This document shows, one piece after another, positions 35,046-44,475 of a stretch of 64,000 bases of DNA. The notes under the pieces were generated by a model. The model was not told the DNA's origin, searched no databases, and was given only the letters and a program-made list of their open reading frames with translations. The DNA is from Rhodoplanes sp. Z2-YC6860 (lineage in GTDB: Bacteria > Pseudomonadota > Alphaproteobacteria > Rhizobiales > Xanthobacteraceae): contig NZ_CP007440.1 of NCBI RefSeq assembly GCF_001579845.1, positions 1,864,001 through 1,928,000 of the forward strand, written 5' to 3'. The position numbers were made by a program, and so were the translations under genes. The stretch's first letter is position 1; each line of letters begins with the position of its first letter.

Positions 35046-36464
35046 ATGCCGGAAACCCTGTTCGAAAAAATTTGGAACGCTCACCGCGTCGCGGAACGCG
35101 CCGACGGCCGTGAGCTGATCTACATCGACCGCCACGTGCTGCATGAGCTGCACGCGCCGCATGCCTTCGAGACGCTGCAGAAGCAGCAGCGCCCGGTTCG
35201 CCGTCCGGACCTGACCTTCTCGGCGCAGGACCACACCGTCTCGACGCAGCCCGGCCGCACCGACGACACCAACCCGTCGGGCGCGCCCTTCATCAAGGCG
35301 ATGCGTGAAGGCAGCCGCAGGAATGGCATCAAGGTGTTCGATCTCGGCGATCCGGACCAGGGCATCTCCCACGTCGTGGCGCCGGAGCTCGGCATGGTGC
35401 TGCCGGGCGCAACGCACGGCGTGCCGGACAGCCATGCCAGCACGGTCGGCGGGCTTGGCGCGCTCGCCTTTGGCGTCGGCACCACCGAGCTCGGCCATAT
35501 CCTCGCGACGCAGGTGATCGCGATGAAGCGGCCGAAGAGCATGCTGATCCGTCTCGAAGGCAAGCTCGCGCCGCACGTCACCGCCAAGGACGTGGCGCTG
35601 CGCATCATTTCGGAAATCGGCGTCTCCGGAGCGCGCGGCCACGTGGTCGAGTACGCCGGCAGCGCGACGCGCGCGATGCCGATGGAGCAGCGCATGACGC
35701 TCTGCAATCTCAACATCGAGATGGGCGGGCGCTCGGGCTTCGTTGCGCCGGATGACGGAACGTTCCAGTGGATCGCCGGACGGCCGTTCGCGCCGCAGGG
35801 TGCGATGTGGGACCGCGCGCTGGCGCATTGGAAGACACTCAAGACCGACGACGGTGCAAAATTTGATCGTGAGCTCGTGCTCGATTGCAGCGATCTCGAG
35901 CCGCAGATCACCTGGGGCACCGATCCGGGCCAGGTGCTCGGCATCTCCGGCCGCGTGCCCGATCCGTCTGGCGCCGCCGACGGCAGCAAGCGCGCCGCGA
36001 TGGAAAGCGCATTGGGCTACATGGGGCTCGAGCCGGGCATGATGCTGGTCGGTCTGCCGGTACATCGCGTGTTCATCGGCTCGTGCACCAACGCACGCTT
36101 GCCGGACCTGCAGGCGGCGGCCGATGTCGTTCGCGGCCGCAAGGTCGCGCCCGGCGTGGTCGCGATGGTGGTGCCGGGATCGTCGCGGGTGAAGCGCGAA
36201 GCGGAGGCCGCGGGCCTTGATCGCGTGTTCCGCGACGCAGGCTTTTCCTGGGGCGAGTCGGGCTGCTCGATGTGTGCCGGCGGCAACGGCGACCGCGGCG
36301 AGCCCGGCGAGCGCATCGTCTCCACCACCAACCGCAACTTCGAAAACCGCCAGGGACCGAAGGTGCGCACGCACCTGGTCAGCCCCGCGACCGCCGCGGC
36401 GACCGCCATCGCGGGCCGTATCGCCGATGTGCGGCAACTGGGGCAAGTGTTGGGGCAGGTCTAA
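35046..36464 (+). CDS. aconitase-superfamily hydro-lyase large subunit (LeuC/DmdA-like)
   Basis: Protein of 472 residues, starting MPETLFEKIWNAHRV. The three cluster cysteines are present (GSCTNARL and GCSMC), as are GRKVAPG and TTNRNFENRQGP, so an active [4Fe-4S] hydratase is expected. The segment that reads DSHTATHGAFG in true isopropylmalate isomerases is DSHASTVGGLG here, so substrate contacts differ. It pairs with the small subunit whose start overlaps its stop (TAATG). With a lyase of the isocitrate lyase/PEP mutase family downstream, a substituted malate (as in the DmdAB/Dml steps of nicotinate breakdown) is a better guess than leucine synthesis. Confidence 0.8.
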   Translation: MPETLFEKIWNAHRVAERADGRELIYIDRHVLHELHAPHAFETLQKQQRPVRRPDLTFSAQDHTVSTQPGRTDDTNPSGAPFIKAMREGSRRNGIKVFDLGDPDQGISHVVAPELGMVLPGATHGVPDSHASTVGGLGALAFGVGTTELGHILATQVIAMKRPKSMLIRLEGKLAPHVTAKDVALRIISEIGVSGARGHVVEYAGSATRAMPMEQRMTLCNLNIEMGGRSGFVAPDDGTFQWIAGRPFAPQGAMWDRALAHWKTLKTDDGAKFDRELVLDCSDLEPQITWGTDPGQVLGISGRVPDPSGAADGSKRAAMESALGYMGLEPGMMLVGLPVHRVFIGSCTNARLPDLQAAADVVRGRKVAPGVVAMVVPGSSRVKREAEAAGLDRVFRDAGFSWGESGCSMCAGGNGDRGEPGERIVSTTNRNFENRQGPKVRTHLVSPATAAATAIAGRIADVRQLGQVLGQV

Positions 36465-37084
36465 TGCAGCCGTTCAAGTCTCACGCCGGCATCGCGGTGC
36501 CGCTTCTCGCGGACGACATCAACACCGATCAGATGGCGCCCGTCGCAGCGATGCGCGACATGAAGCCGGACTACAAGAAGATGCTGTTCATGCGCGCCCG
36601 CGCGGAGGACAAGGACTTTGCGCTGAATCAGCCGCAGTTCGCCAATCCCGGCATGCTGGTGACCGGGCAGAACTTCGGCGCCGGCTCTTCGCGCGAGGCC
36701 GCGGTGTGGGGCATGCTCGCCAACAACATCCGCGTCATCGTCGCGAAAAGCTTTGCCGACATCTATCGCGAGAACTGCCTGCAGAACGGTCTGCTGCCGG
36801 TGGTGCTCAACGCCAGCGACCAGGACGTGTTCATCGCCCGCGTCGTCGCCGCCAACGGTTCGGCGCCATTCACGGCCGACCTGGAAAAGCAGATCATCAG
36901 CGGGCCGGGCGGACCTGACATCAGGTTCGACATTCCGGCCGCCGACCGTACGCGCCTGCTCGAAGGCCTCGACGACATCGGACTGACGCTGAAGCACGAC
37001 GGTGAGATCAAAGCCTGGGAGCAACGCATGGCCGCGTCGCAGCCGTGGCTGCAAACAGCGAAGGACAGCCGGACAGTCGGATAG
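36464..37084 (+). CDS. aconitase-superfamily hydro-lyase small subunit (LeuD/DmdB-like)
   Basis: Protein of 206 residues coupled to the large subunit by a one-base overlap. It has the swivelling-domain signatures DDINTDQMAP and NFGAGSSREAAVWGM; in LeuD the latter is FGCGSSREHAPWAL, so Cys and His are both replaced by Ala. FADIYRENCLQNGLLPVVL follows as in LeuD. It completes the heterodimeric hydratase. The IS110 element lies 79 bases after its stop and separates it from the lyase gene. Confidence 0.82.
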   Translation: MQPFKSHAGIAVPLLADDINTDQMAPVAAMRDMKPDYKKMLFMRARAEDKDFALNQPQFANPGMLVTGQNFGAGSSREAAVWGMLANNIRVIVAKSFADIYRENCLQNGLLPVVLNASDQDVFIARVVAANGSAPFTADLEKQIISGPGGPDIRFDIPAADRTRLLEGLDDIGLTLKHDGEIKAWEQRMAASQPWLQTAKDSRTVG

Positions 37085-37130
37085 AGCTAATGTCGCTTTG
37101 TATGAAAGCGTCTGCGGCATCGGTGGTGAA

Positions 37131-37163
37131 CTCCCTCTCCCGTGGGGAGAGGGTTGGGGTGAG
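37131..37163. repeat. palindromic intergenic repeat, class 3, left part
   Basis: CTCCCTCTCCCGTGGGGAG followed by AGGGTTGGGGTGAG, broken by IS110 copy 2 at the AG of 37162-37163. Related sequence continues at 38320-38372. Repeats made of CTCTCCC.../GGTGAGGGG blocks are frequent between genes in Bradyrhizobium relatives. Confidence 0.65.
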
Positions 37164-37178
37164 CGACTGTCTCGCGTG

Positions 37179-38372
<1,194 letters not shown>

Positions 38373-38423
38373 GCGGAGCAAGCGGCGCGACTAACGCAAA
38401 TTTTTGACACTAGGGAGTACCCA

Positions 38424-39326
38424 ATGAACGCCCGCAAGAAATTCCGCGCCATCATGGCGGACAACAAGAAGTGCACGCTGATGCCCGGCGCCTACGACGC
38501 GCTGTCGGCGCGCATCATCGAGGCCGAGGGCTTCGAGGCGGTCGTCGCCGGCGGTTACGCCGCGATCGGCTCGATGCTGGCGCAGGCTGACATGGGCCAG
38601 TCCAACATGCGCGATTATGCGGCGCACTACGGCCGCATCTGCGACGCCGTGCAGATTCCGGTCTATGTCGATGCCGACACCGGCTTCGGCGGCGTCAACA
38701 ACGTGCGCCAGATGGTGCGCGCCTTCGAGGCGGCGGGCGTCGCTGCCCTCTTCATCAGCGATCAGGTGTTCCCGAACCGCTGCGGCTATCTGCCCGGCAA
38801 GCAGATCGTACCGGTCGAGCAGATCCTGGCCAAGCTCAAGGCCGCGCTCGATGCCCGCACCGATCCCGATCTGATGATCGTGGCCCGCACCGACGCTGCG
38901 AGCGTCGAGGGCCCGGAGCAGGCGATCGCGCGCTGCCAGCTGTTCATGGAAGCGGGTGCCGACATGGCGAAGCCGATGGGGTTCGACACCATTCCGGATA
39001 TCAAGCGGGCGATCCGCGAAATCCCGGGGCCGCACATGGCGACGCTGTCACAGGCGGCCGGCAACAAGGTGCGCAGTCTGCCGGATATGGAGGCCGCAGG
39101 CGTAGCCGCTGCGACCTTCCCCTCAGTGGCGCTGTTCGCTGCGGCGAACGCCGTGCGCAACGTGGTGCGCACGCTCAAGAACGAGAATTCGCTTTCGCCG
39201 TGCCAGCCGCATCTGATCCCGCTCGAGGACTATTACGATCTGGTTGGACTGAAGTCGCTGCTTCATCGCGAGGAAAGCTACGACAAGGCCGCCGACGCTT
39301 TGGTGCAGAAGCGCGCCGCCGAATAG
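38424..39326 (+). CDS. isocitrate lyase/PEP mutase family enzyme
   Basis: Protein of 300 residues with AGGGAGTACCC upstream. The TIM-barrel signatures are clear: MPGAYDALSARIIEAEGFEAVVAGGYA, VYVDADTGFGG (Mg-binding Asp residues), IVARTDA. The catalytic loop reads NRCGYL where methylisocitrate lyases have KRCGH, so the cysteine is kept but the preceding Lys is Asn. Candidates are 2,3-dimethylmalate lyase, methylisocitrate lyase or oxaloacetate decarboxylase type. Next to a LeuCD-like hydratase a C-C lyase of a substituted malate fits best (inference). The divergent Bug gene follows after 13 bases. Confidence 0.85.
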   Translation: MNARKKFRAIMADNKKCTLMPGAYDALSARIIEAEGFEAVVAGGYAAIGSMLAQADMGQSNMRDYAAHYGRICDAVQIPVYVDADTGFGGVNNVRQMVRAFEAAGVAALFISDQVFPNRCGYLPGKQIVPVEQILAKLKAALDARTDPDLMIVARTDAASVEGPEQAIARCQLFMEAGADMAKPMGFDTIPDIKRAIREIPGPHMATLSQAAGNKVRSLPDMEAAGVAAATFPSVALFAAANAVRNVVRTLKNENSLSPCQPHLIPLEDYYDLVGLKSLLHREESYDKAADALVQKRAAE

Positions 39327-39339
39327 CCCGGAGGCTGCC

Positions 39340-40359
39340 ATGCTGATTCCGGTTCGATCGGTCGCCGCGGCCGCATTGATCGTGTGCCTCGGCAGCGTGG
39401 CGCACGGACAGACGGCCGAAGAGTTCTACAAGGGCCGGACGATCCAGATCGTCGGCGCCTTTGAGACCGGCAACGACTACGACATCGGCACGCGGCTGCT
39501 GGCCCGCTATCTTCCCAAGGAGTTGCCGGGCAATCCGACCGTCGTGGTGCAGTCCATGCCGGCGGCGGCGGGCGTGGTCGCCGCCAACTACATGGCGCTG
39601 CGTGCGCCGCGCGACGGCAGCACCATCGGCGGCATCTCGCGGAACCTGCCGAGCCAGGCGATGATGAAGCTGCCGAATATCGAGGCCGATCCGCGGACCT
39701 TCATCTGGCTCGGCGCGACCTCGTTCCCCGGCCGGGTCTGCGTGACCGGGCAGGATGCCCCCGTGAAGACTGCAGCGGATCTGTTCAAGACCGAGCTGCT
39801 CACCGGGGGCACCGGTGCCGGCTCGTCCACCAGCATCGTGCCGACCGTGATCAACCGCGTGCTCGGGGCGAAGTTCAAGATGGTGGAGGGCTACCGCGGC
39901 GCGGGCGATATCCTGATCGCGATCGAGCGCAACGAGGTGCAGGGCGTCTGCATGTCGATGGGCCAGTTCCGCACGTCGCAGCAGAAATTCAAGGAAGGCA
40001 AGCTGCGCTATCTGCTGCGCGCCGAGGAGAGCGCGCTGCCGGGCGTGGACGTGCCCTCGGTCTACGATTTTGCCAAGACCAGCGAGCAGCGCCAGCTGAT
40101 GCGTTTCCTGTTCTCGTCGACGGAATTCGGCCGGCCCTACCTGTTCCCGGCGGGCGTGCCCAAGGATCGCGTCGATTTCATGCGCAAGGCGATCGAGCGG
40201 GCGGCGAAAAATCCTGCGCTGCTCGCCGAAGCGGAAAAGATGAATCTCGATATGGTCTTCCGCGCGCCGGAGCACCTCGAGCAGGTGGTGACGCAGCTCT
40301 ATGAGACGTCGCCCGAGCTGGTCGAAAAGGCCAAGGACATCAGCCCAAACCTGAAATAG
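39340..40359 (+). CDS. divergent Bug/TctC-like substrate-binding protein
   Basis: Protein of 339 residues with signal AAAALIVCLGSVAHGQ. The order of elements is that of the Bug family but the sequence is distant: FYKGRTIQIVGAFETGNDYDIGTRLLARYL in place of the standard loop, VVVQSMPAAAGVVAANYMALRAPRDGSTI, and VEGYRGAGDILIAIERNEVQGVC. This subtype often accompanies catabolic enzymes. It is in a tight unit with the isocitrate-lyase-type enzyme, so it probably supplies or senses that enzyme's substrate. Confidence 0.82.
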   Translation: MLIPVRSVAAAALIVCLGSVAHGQTAEEFYKGRTIQIVGAFETGNDYDIGTRLLARYLPKELPGNPTVVVQSMPAAAGVVAANYMALRAPRDGSTIGGISRNLPSQAMMKLPNIEADPRTFIWLGATSFPGRVCVTGQDAPVKTAADLFKTELLTGGTGAGSSTSIVPTVINRVLGAKFKMVEGYRGAGDILIAIERNEVQGVCMSMGQFRTSQQKFKEGKLRYLLRAEESALPGVDVPSVYDFAKTSEQRQLMRFLFSSTEFGRPYLFPAGVPKDRVDFMRKAIERAAKNPALLAEAEKMNLDMVFRAPEHLEQVVTQLYETSPELVEKAKDISPNLK

Positions 40360-40380
40360 GTCCTGCTCCATTTCAGGACC

Positions 40381-40466
40381 AAGTCTTCTTAACGATCAAG
40401 TCTTCTTAACGATCAGGCCGTCTTCACGACCAAGTCTTTCTTAACGACGAAGCCTCCTTAACGATC
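40381..40466. repeat. five degenerate 17-bp tandem repeats
   Basis: Units AAGTCTTCTTAACGATC (twice exact, at 40381 and 40398), AGGCCGTCTTCACGACC, AAGTCTTTCTTAACGACG (one extra base) and AAGCCTCCTTAACGATC. A sixth partial unit follows. The array lies between the Bug gene and the Flp pilin, about 110 bases upstream of the pilin start, and may be a set of protein-binding sites or simple slippage. Confidence 0.8.
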
Positions 40467-40516
40467 AGGCCTTCAGCCGCGCGGTACGTAAAACTACCGA
40501 CCGCACAACTACGGAC

Positions 40517-40532
40517 TGTGACGTTTGTCACT
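40517..40532. promoter_or_regulatory. CRP/FNR-family-like palindromic site
   Basis: TGTGACGTTTGTCACT fits the TGTGA-N6-TCACA consensus at nine of ten positions. It is 46 bases upstream of the Flp pilin start codon, a usual place for activator binding. Whether the organism uses it is unknown. Confidence 0.4.
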
Positions 40533-40577
40533 CGTTTATCGCGCGCGATCCAGTATACCCGCAGCAAGGAAATCGCG

Positions 40578-40742
40578 ATGACGACCGAATTGACAAGGTT
40601 CCTGCGCGACGAGTCCGGAACGGCGGCCATCGAATACGGTCTGATCGCGGCCAGCATTTCGATTGCGACGATCACCGCCGTTCAGAGCTTCGGCTCGAAG
40701 CTGAAGATTGTTTTCACGGCGGCGCAAGCCGCGTTGAACTGA
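40578..40742 (+). CDS. Flp family type IVb pilin
   Basis: Precursor of 54 residues from ATG 40578 (AAGGAAATCGCG upstream). A short basic leader (MTTELTRFLRDESG) ends at the processing site before TAAIEYGLIAASISIATI, the diagnostic Flp motif with Glu5 and Tyr6 and a hydrophobic helix. It would be cleaved by a CpaA-type prepilin peptidase and assembled by a Tad system, neither of which is in the window, so this is an orphan pilin. Confidence 0.92.
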   Translation: MTTELTRFLRDESGTAAIEYGLIAASISIATITAVQSFGSKLKIVFTAAQAALN

Positions 40743-40789
40743 TTGGATCGCCCAGGCCGCCTTTGTCACGGGCCAAGGAGAAGCAGCTC

Positions 40790-40972
40790 ATGCAACGATG
40801 CTGTCATTGTCAGGGCCGGTTCGGGCTGGTTTCATATCGGCGCCTCTCCAAGCGTTTCTGCTCGAAGGATTGCCGCGACAACTACAAGCACAACTTCGCC
40901 ACGGCGATCCGGGAGTTTACCGGCCGCTGGTTCTCCACCAGCTCAGGGCCTTCGGCCACTTCGAACGTCTGA
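40790..40972 (+). CDS. small zinc-ribbon-like protein
   Basis: Protein of 60 residues from ATG 40790 with GGCCAAGGAGAAGCAGCTC upstream. Cysteines in RCCHCQGRFG and RFCSKDCRDNY form a CxxC...CxxxC zinc-binding pattern; the rest is basic and helical. It lies 47 bases after the Flp pilin on the same strand. No named family; a nucleic-acid or protein-binding adaptor is possible. Confidence 0.7.
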   Translation: MQRCCHCQGRFGLVSYRRLSKRFCSKDCRDNYKHNFATAIREFTGRWFSTSSGPSATSNV

Positions 40973-41914
40973 TCAAGGCGCGCTTGTCTTGGCGCGCCGC
41001 GCACTGTTCGGCCGGCTCTTGATGTGCTCGATGAAGGCACGCAGCTTCGGCAGGACCTGCCGGCGATCGGGATAATAAAGAAACACGCCAGGCGTCGTTG
41101 GTGCGAACGGCTCTAGCACCCGCACGAGCTTTCCGGCTTTCACCAGTCCGGCCGCGGTCGGCCCGGGCACCTGCGCCAGACCGAGGCCTTCGACGGCCGC
41201 ACCGAGCATGGTGGGAACGTCGTTGGCGATGAACGGACCCGACACCGCGACCTCGATCGGGCGGCCATTATCGTCGAATGACCAGTGCGCGAGCGCGCCA
41301 TTGGATCGTCGCATTCGCAAACAGGCGTGTTGGCGCAAATCGTCAGGCCGCTTGGGCCGGCCCTTGCGCGAAAGATAGCCGGGGCTGCCGACGATCGTCA
41401 GACGAAACGGCGGCGTGAGCGGGACTGCGACCATGTCGGCCGCGATGAACTGGCCCATCCGGATGCCGGCATCGAAGCCCTCGGCTGCGAGGTCGACCGA
41501 CTGCTCGCTGGCGGCGATTTCCACTTCGATTTCGGGATAGGCCTGGCAGAAGGACGCAATCAGCGGCTCCAGCAGGACCGGCACGACACCGCGCGGCACG
41601 GTGAGGCGCAACAGCCCGGTTGGCCGCTGCCCGAGGTCGCGTGCAGCGCTGCTCGCGGCGACCAGTTCCTCGAAGGCGGGCTTGGCTCGCGACAGAAAGC
41701 GCTCGCCGGCTTCGGTCAGGCCGACGCTGCGCGTCGTGCGGATGAACAGCGCTGCGCCGACGCGCGCCTCGAGCGCACGCACCGCCTGGCTCATCGCCGA
41801 CGGCGTAACGCCGAGCTCCGCGGCGGCTTTGCGGAAACTGCGATGCCGCGCCACGCTGAGGAATGCCTCGACGCCATCGAGCGCGCCCTGCCGGACTGTG
41901 AAGTTCTGCTTCAT
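40973..41914 (-). CDS. LysR-family transcriptional regulator
   Basis: Protein of 313 residues. The N-terminal winged helix is FLSVARHRSFRKAAAELGVTPSAMSQAVRALEARVGAALFIRTTRSVGLTEAGERFL; the effector domain follows from about residue 95. It is read divergently from a methyltransferase/membrane-protein pair, with 76 bases between the starts, so it probably controls that unit and itself. Its last codon abuts the zinc-ribbon gene (stop codons at 40972 and 40973). Confidence 0.92.
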   Translation of the reverse strand: MKQNFTVRQGALDGVEAFLSVARHRSFRKAAAELGVTPSAMSQAVRALEARVGAALFIRTTRSVGLTEAGERFLSRAKPAFEELVAASSAARDLGQRPTGLLRLTVPRGVVPVLLEPLIASFCQAYPEIEVEIAASEQSVDLAAEGFDAGIRMGQFIAADMVAVPLTPPFRLTIVGSPGYLSRKGRPKRPDDLRQHACLRMRRSNGALAHWSFDDNGRPIEVAVSGPFIANDVPTMLGAAVEGLGLAQVPGPTAAGLVKAGKLVRVLEPFAPTTPGVFLYYPDRRQVLPKLRAFIEHIKSRPNSARRAKTSAP

Positions 41915-41927
41915 GGCCCATCGACAT

Positions 41928-41938
41928 TATTGCGAATA
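41928..41938. promoter_or_regulatory. candidate LysR operator in divergent intergenic region
   Basis: TATTGCGAATA, a perfect 4-3-4 palindrome of the T-N-A type, inside the 76-base gap between the divergent LysR and methyltransferase genes. LysR proteins usually bind such sites; the assignment is by position and symmetry only. Confidence 0.35.
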
Positions 41939-41990
41939 GTCGATCGCGGGAAGCGGCCGTATCTGAGCCGCGAACGATGGAGAGTTCGAC

Positions 41991-42824
41991 ATGACCGATG
42001 TGATTGATGGTGTGCGCGACCATTATCGCGCGACCGGCCTGACAGGGCGGCTCAAAACGGCGCTTGCGGTCTTCGGGCGGGAGGATCAGCGGCTCACGCC
42101 GGAGCAGTTGAGCGCCCTCGACCAGTTTCACAGCCGCGGGCTTGCGGCGACCGCCGAACTCGTCAAGCTCGCCAGGATTACCGCTGACATGGCGGTGCTC
42201 GACGTGGGATGCGGCATCGGCGGACCGGCGCGCTTTCTTGCCGCGACTTGCGGCTGCCGGGTCACCGGGGTCGACCTGAGCGAGCCGTTCGTGGAAGCTG
42301 CGCGCTATCTGACCGAGCGCACCGGGCATAGCGAGCGGGTGTCGTTTGAGACTGCAAGCGCGCTTGCGCTGCCATGGGACGACAGCCGTTTCGACGCCGC
42401 GCTATTGCAGCACGTGGCGATGAACATCTCGGATCGGGCTCGGCTCTATCGCGAGATCCGGCGCGTGCTCAAACCCGGCGGCCGGTTCGCGACATTCGAC
42501 GTCGTGCTGAACGGCGGCGAGCCGCATTATCCCGTGCCCTGGGCCCGGACCCCGGAGACAAGCTTCCTCCTGTCGGCCGCCGCGACCCGCGAGGCCATCG
42601 AGCCGGCCGGTTTCCGCACGCTCGTTTGGCAGGATGACACCGAGGCCGCCAAGGCCTGGATCGCGCAGCTCCGTGCGTCCGGCCAGCCGCCTTCGCCCAA
42701 TCTCGGCGTGGTGATGGGGCCGGATTTCGCGCAACTCGCCGGCAACCTCGGACGCAATCTCATGGAAGGCCGACTCGGCATCCTCACCGCGGTGTTCGAG
42801 GCCACGTCAACGAACGCTCAATAG
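41991..42824 (+). CDS. class I SAM-dependent methyltransferase
   Basis: Protein of 277 residues behind GGAGAGTTCGAC. Motif I is AVLDVGCGIGGPARFLA (about residues 65-81), then VTGVDLSEPFVEAARYL and FDAALLQHVAMNISDRARLYREIRRVLKPGGRFATFDV. The layout resembles UbiE/sarcosine-dimethylglycine type methyltransferases that modify small molecules. The next gene starts 9 bases after its stop. Under probable control of the divergent LysR regulator. Confidence 0.9.
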   Translation: MTDVIDGVRDHYRATGLTGRLKTALAVFGREDQRLTPEQLSALDQFHSRGLAATAELVKLARITADMAVLDVGCGIGGPARFLAATCGCRVTGVDLSEPFVEAARYLTERTGHSERVSFETASALALPWDDSRFDAALLQHVAMNISDRARLYREIRRVLKPGGRFATFDVVLNGGEPHYPVPWARTPETSFLLSAAATREAIEPAGFRTLVWQDDTEAAKAWIAQLRASGQPPSPNLGVVMGPDFAQLAGNLGRNLMEGRLGILTAVFEATSTNAQ

Positions 42825-42833
42825 GAGGGCGCA

Positions 42834-43355
42834 ATGTCAGCGGAAACTCTGTTCCGAATCCATCTCGTGTTCGGCTATATCGCCTGGCTGCTCTGCTTCG
42901 GTGCGTACATCTGGCCGTGGCTCAAGGCGATGGACCGTGTCGAAGCGCACCGTGCCATTGCCACCCTGCACAGCTTCCGCTTCTTCGGGCTCGTTTTCCT
43001 TCTGCCCGGCGTCGTCGGTCCCAATCTTCCGGAAAGTTTCACGACGTTCGCCGCCTATGGCGACTTCGCAACCGGGGTTCTGGCGATGCTGGCGCTTGTC
43101 ACCATCCGGATCCGCCCGCTGTTCTGGCTGTTCGTCATCGCGTTCAACGCCGTTGGGGCGGTCGATATCCTCGTCGATTATTACCACGCGACCCAGGTCA
43201 ACCTGCCCGCGATGGCGGGCGAACTCGGTGCGACCTACGCGATCCCGATCATCTATGTGCCGCTGCTGATGATCACGCACGCTGTGGCGTTGTATTGGCT
43301 GGTGCGTCGAGGGGCCAACGTGGTGCGTCCTCTCGCCGGCGAGGTCACCGCATGA
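42834..43355 (+). CDS. four-helix integral membrane protein of unknown function
   Basis: Protein of 173 residues with GGAGGGCGCA upstream. Four hydrophobic segments are apparent: IHLVFGYIAWLLCFGAYIW, FRFFGLVFLLPGVVG, LFWLFVIAFNAVGAVDIL and IPIIYVPLLMITHAVALYWLV. Short charged loops separate them. No family is recognised with certainty. Cotranscribed with the methyltransferase (9-base gap) and ended by the hairpin shared with the convergent MBL gene. Confidence 0.75.
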   Translation: MSAETLFRIHLVFGYIAWLLCFGAYIWPWLKAMDRVEAHRAIATLHSFRFFGLVFLLPGVVGPNLPESFTTFAAYGDFATGVLAMLALVTIRIRPLFWLFVIAFNAVGAVDILVDYYHATQVNLPAMAGELGATYAIPIIYVPLLMITHAVALYWLVRRGANVVRPLAGEVTA

Positions 43356-43390
43356 AAAACGGGCCGCTCTTGCGAGCGGCCCGTTGCATT
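43354..43390. terminator. bidirectional rho-independent terminator
   Basis: AACGGGCCGCTC (43358-43369) and GAGCGGCCCGTT (43374-43385) form a perfect 12-bp stem with a TTGC loop. An A-run on the left serves as the U-tract for the minus-strand MBL gene; the plus-strand side is TTGCATT. It lies exactly between the convergent genes. Confidence 0.85.
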
Positions 43391-43407
43391 CAACATTGTG
43401 CTTTGGC

Positions 43408-44295
43408 TCAGGTGCCGCGGCCCCACAGCCCGCAGTAGCGGCGCGCCACGAAGGGCAGGCCGTTGGCATAGCCCGGCATGCTCTCGTACTTCGGCAGCTT
43501 GAATTCCTTCTCGGCCTCGTCCCAGCATTTGCCGCCCTGGCCGAGCTTTTTCATCTCTGCCGACGCGTCGCGGTAGAGCGCGAGCACCGCCTTGGCGTCG
43601 TCCTTGGTGCCGAGCCGGCCGTTCGGCGCGCCCGGATGACCCGGAATCAGCCGGTTCCAATCGAGCGCGATGACCTTCTCAATGAAAGCCTCAGTTTCGA
43701 GCGGATAGAAGTCGATCATGCCGCGGCCCGGAAACGAGCCGACCGGGATGGTATCGACCACGAAGATGATCTTCTCCTTCGGCAGCCGGATCACGATGTT
43801 GGAGTCCGAGTGGTTCGGCCCGAGATAGAGCAGCTCCATGGTCGTGCCGCCGAGCCTGATCACCTTCTTGTTGCCGATCGATTCATCGGGCAGCGGTGTG
43901 TTCGGATCGGCGAGCGGCTTCAGATGCGGCATCACGTTTTTATGCGCGATGATGCGGGCGCCCGCATCCTTGAACGCCTTGCCGCCGGCGATGTGGTCAT
44001 AGTGGTGGTGGCTGTAGACCAGGAACTTGATCGGCTTGTCGGTCACCTTCTTGATCTCGTCGACATATTGCTGGCCGCCGTTTGGACGGCCGTAGGCGAC
44101 GGGATCGGTGGCGATCACGCCGTCCTTGGTGACGACGAAGATCGATTGGTGACCGCCGTTGCGGAAGATGTAGACGTTGTCGGTGCCATCGACCTTCGTG
44201 GTTTCGATCTGCGGACGTTGCTGCGCCTGCGCAGACAGCCCGAGCGCGGCGGTGAGCACCGCTGCGCCGAGCGCCGAACAAAATGCACGTTTCAT
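43408..44295 (-). CDS. exported MBL-fold metallo-hydrolase
   Basis: Protein of 295 residues from ATG 44295 (AAGGGGCGACT upstream). Signal peptide CSALGAAVLTAALGLSAQAQ, then the metallo-beta-lactamase fold: HHHYDHIAG (HxHxDH metal motif, about residues 95-101), GPNHSDSNIV (third histidine), VDTIPV and PGHPG. It is more like the quinoprotein-relay/SoxH-type hydrolases than true beta-lactamases. The substrate is unknown; it acts in the periplasm. Confidence 0.87.
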   Translation of the reverse strand: MKRAFCSALGAAVLTAALGLSAQAQQRPQIETTKVDGTDNVYIFRNGGHQSIFVVTKDGVIATDPVAYGRPNGGQQYVDEIKKVTDKPIKFLVYSHHHYDHIAGGKAFKDAGARIIAHKNVMPHLKPLADPNTPLPDESIGNKKVIRLGGTTMELLYLGPNHSDSNIVIRLPKEKIIFVVDTIPVGSFPGRGMIDFYPLETEAFIEKVIALDWNRLIPGHPGAPNGRLGTKDDAKAVLALYRDASAEMKKLGQGGKCWDEAEKEFKLPKYESMPGYANGLPFVARRYCGLWGRGT

Positions 44296-44475
44296 AGTCG
44301 CCCCTTGTTGAACGTTGATTGTGAAGTCACCTTCACGGGCCAAGGCTACGACAGAGCACCAAGGACGCGCCATGGCGCGTCGTGATGCGGCGCAGCGATC
44401 GGCCCAAACCATAAACAAGTGCGGCGCGCGCCTATTCCGGCACGCGCCGCACAATTCAAACGCCGGGTGACAGGC

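Noticed and set aside
35046-37084. Annotation as leucine-biosynthesis leuC/leuD
   Set aside because: Substrate-binding segments differ from true isopropylmalate isomerases and no other leucine gene is near; kept as a LeuCD-like hydratase without the symbol.
40381-40466. Repeat array considered as CRISPR
   Set aside because: Units are directly adjacent at 17 bp, degenerate, without spacers, and no cas genes are present.
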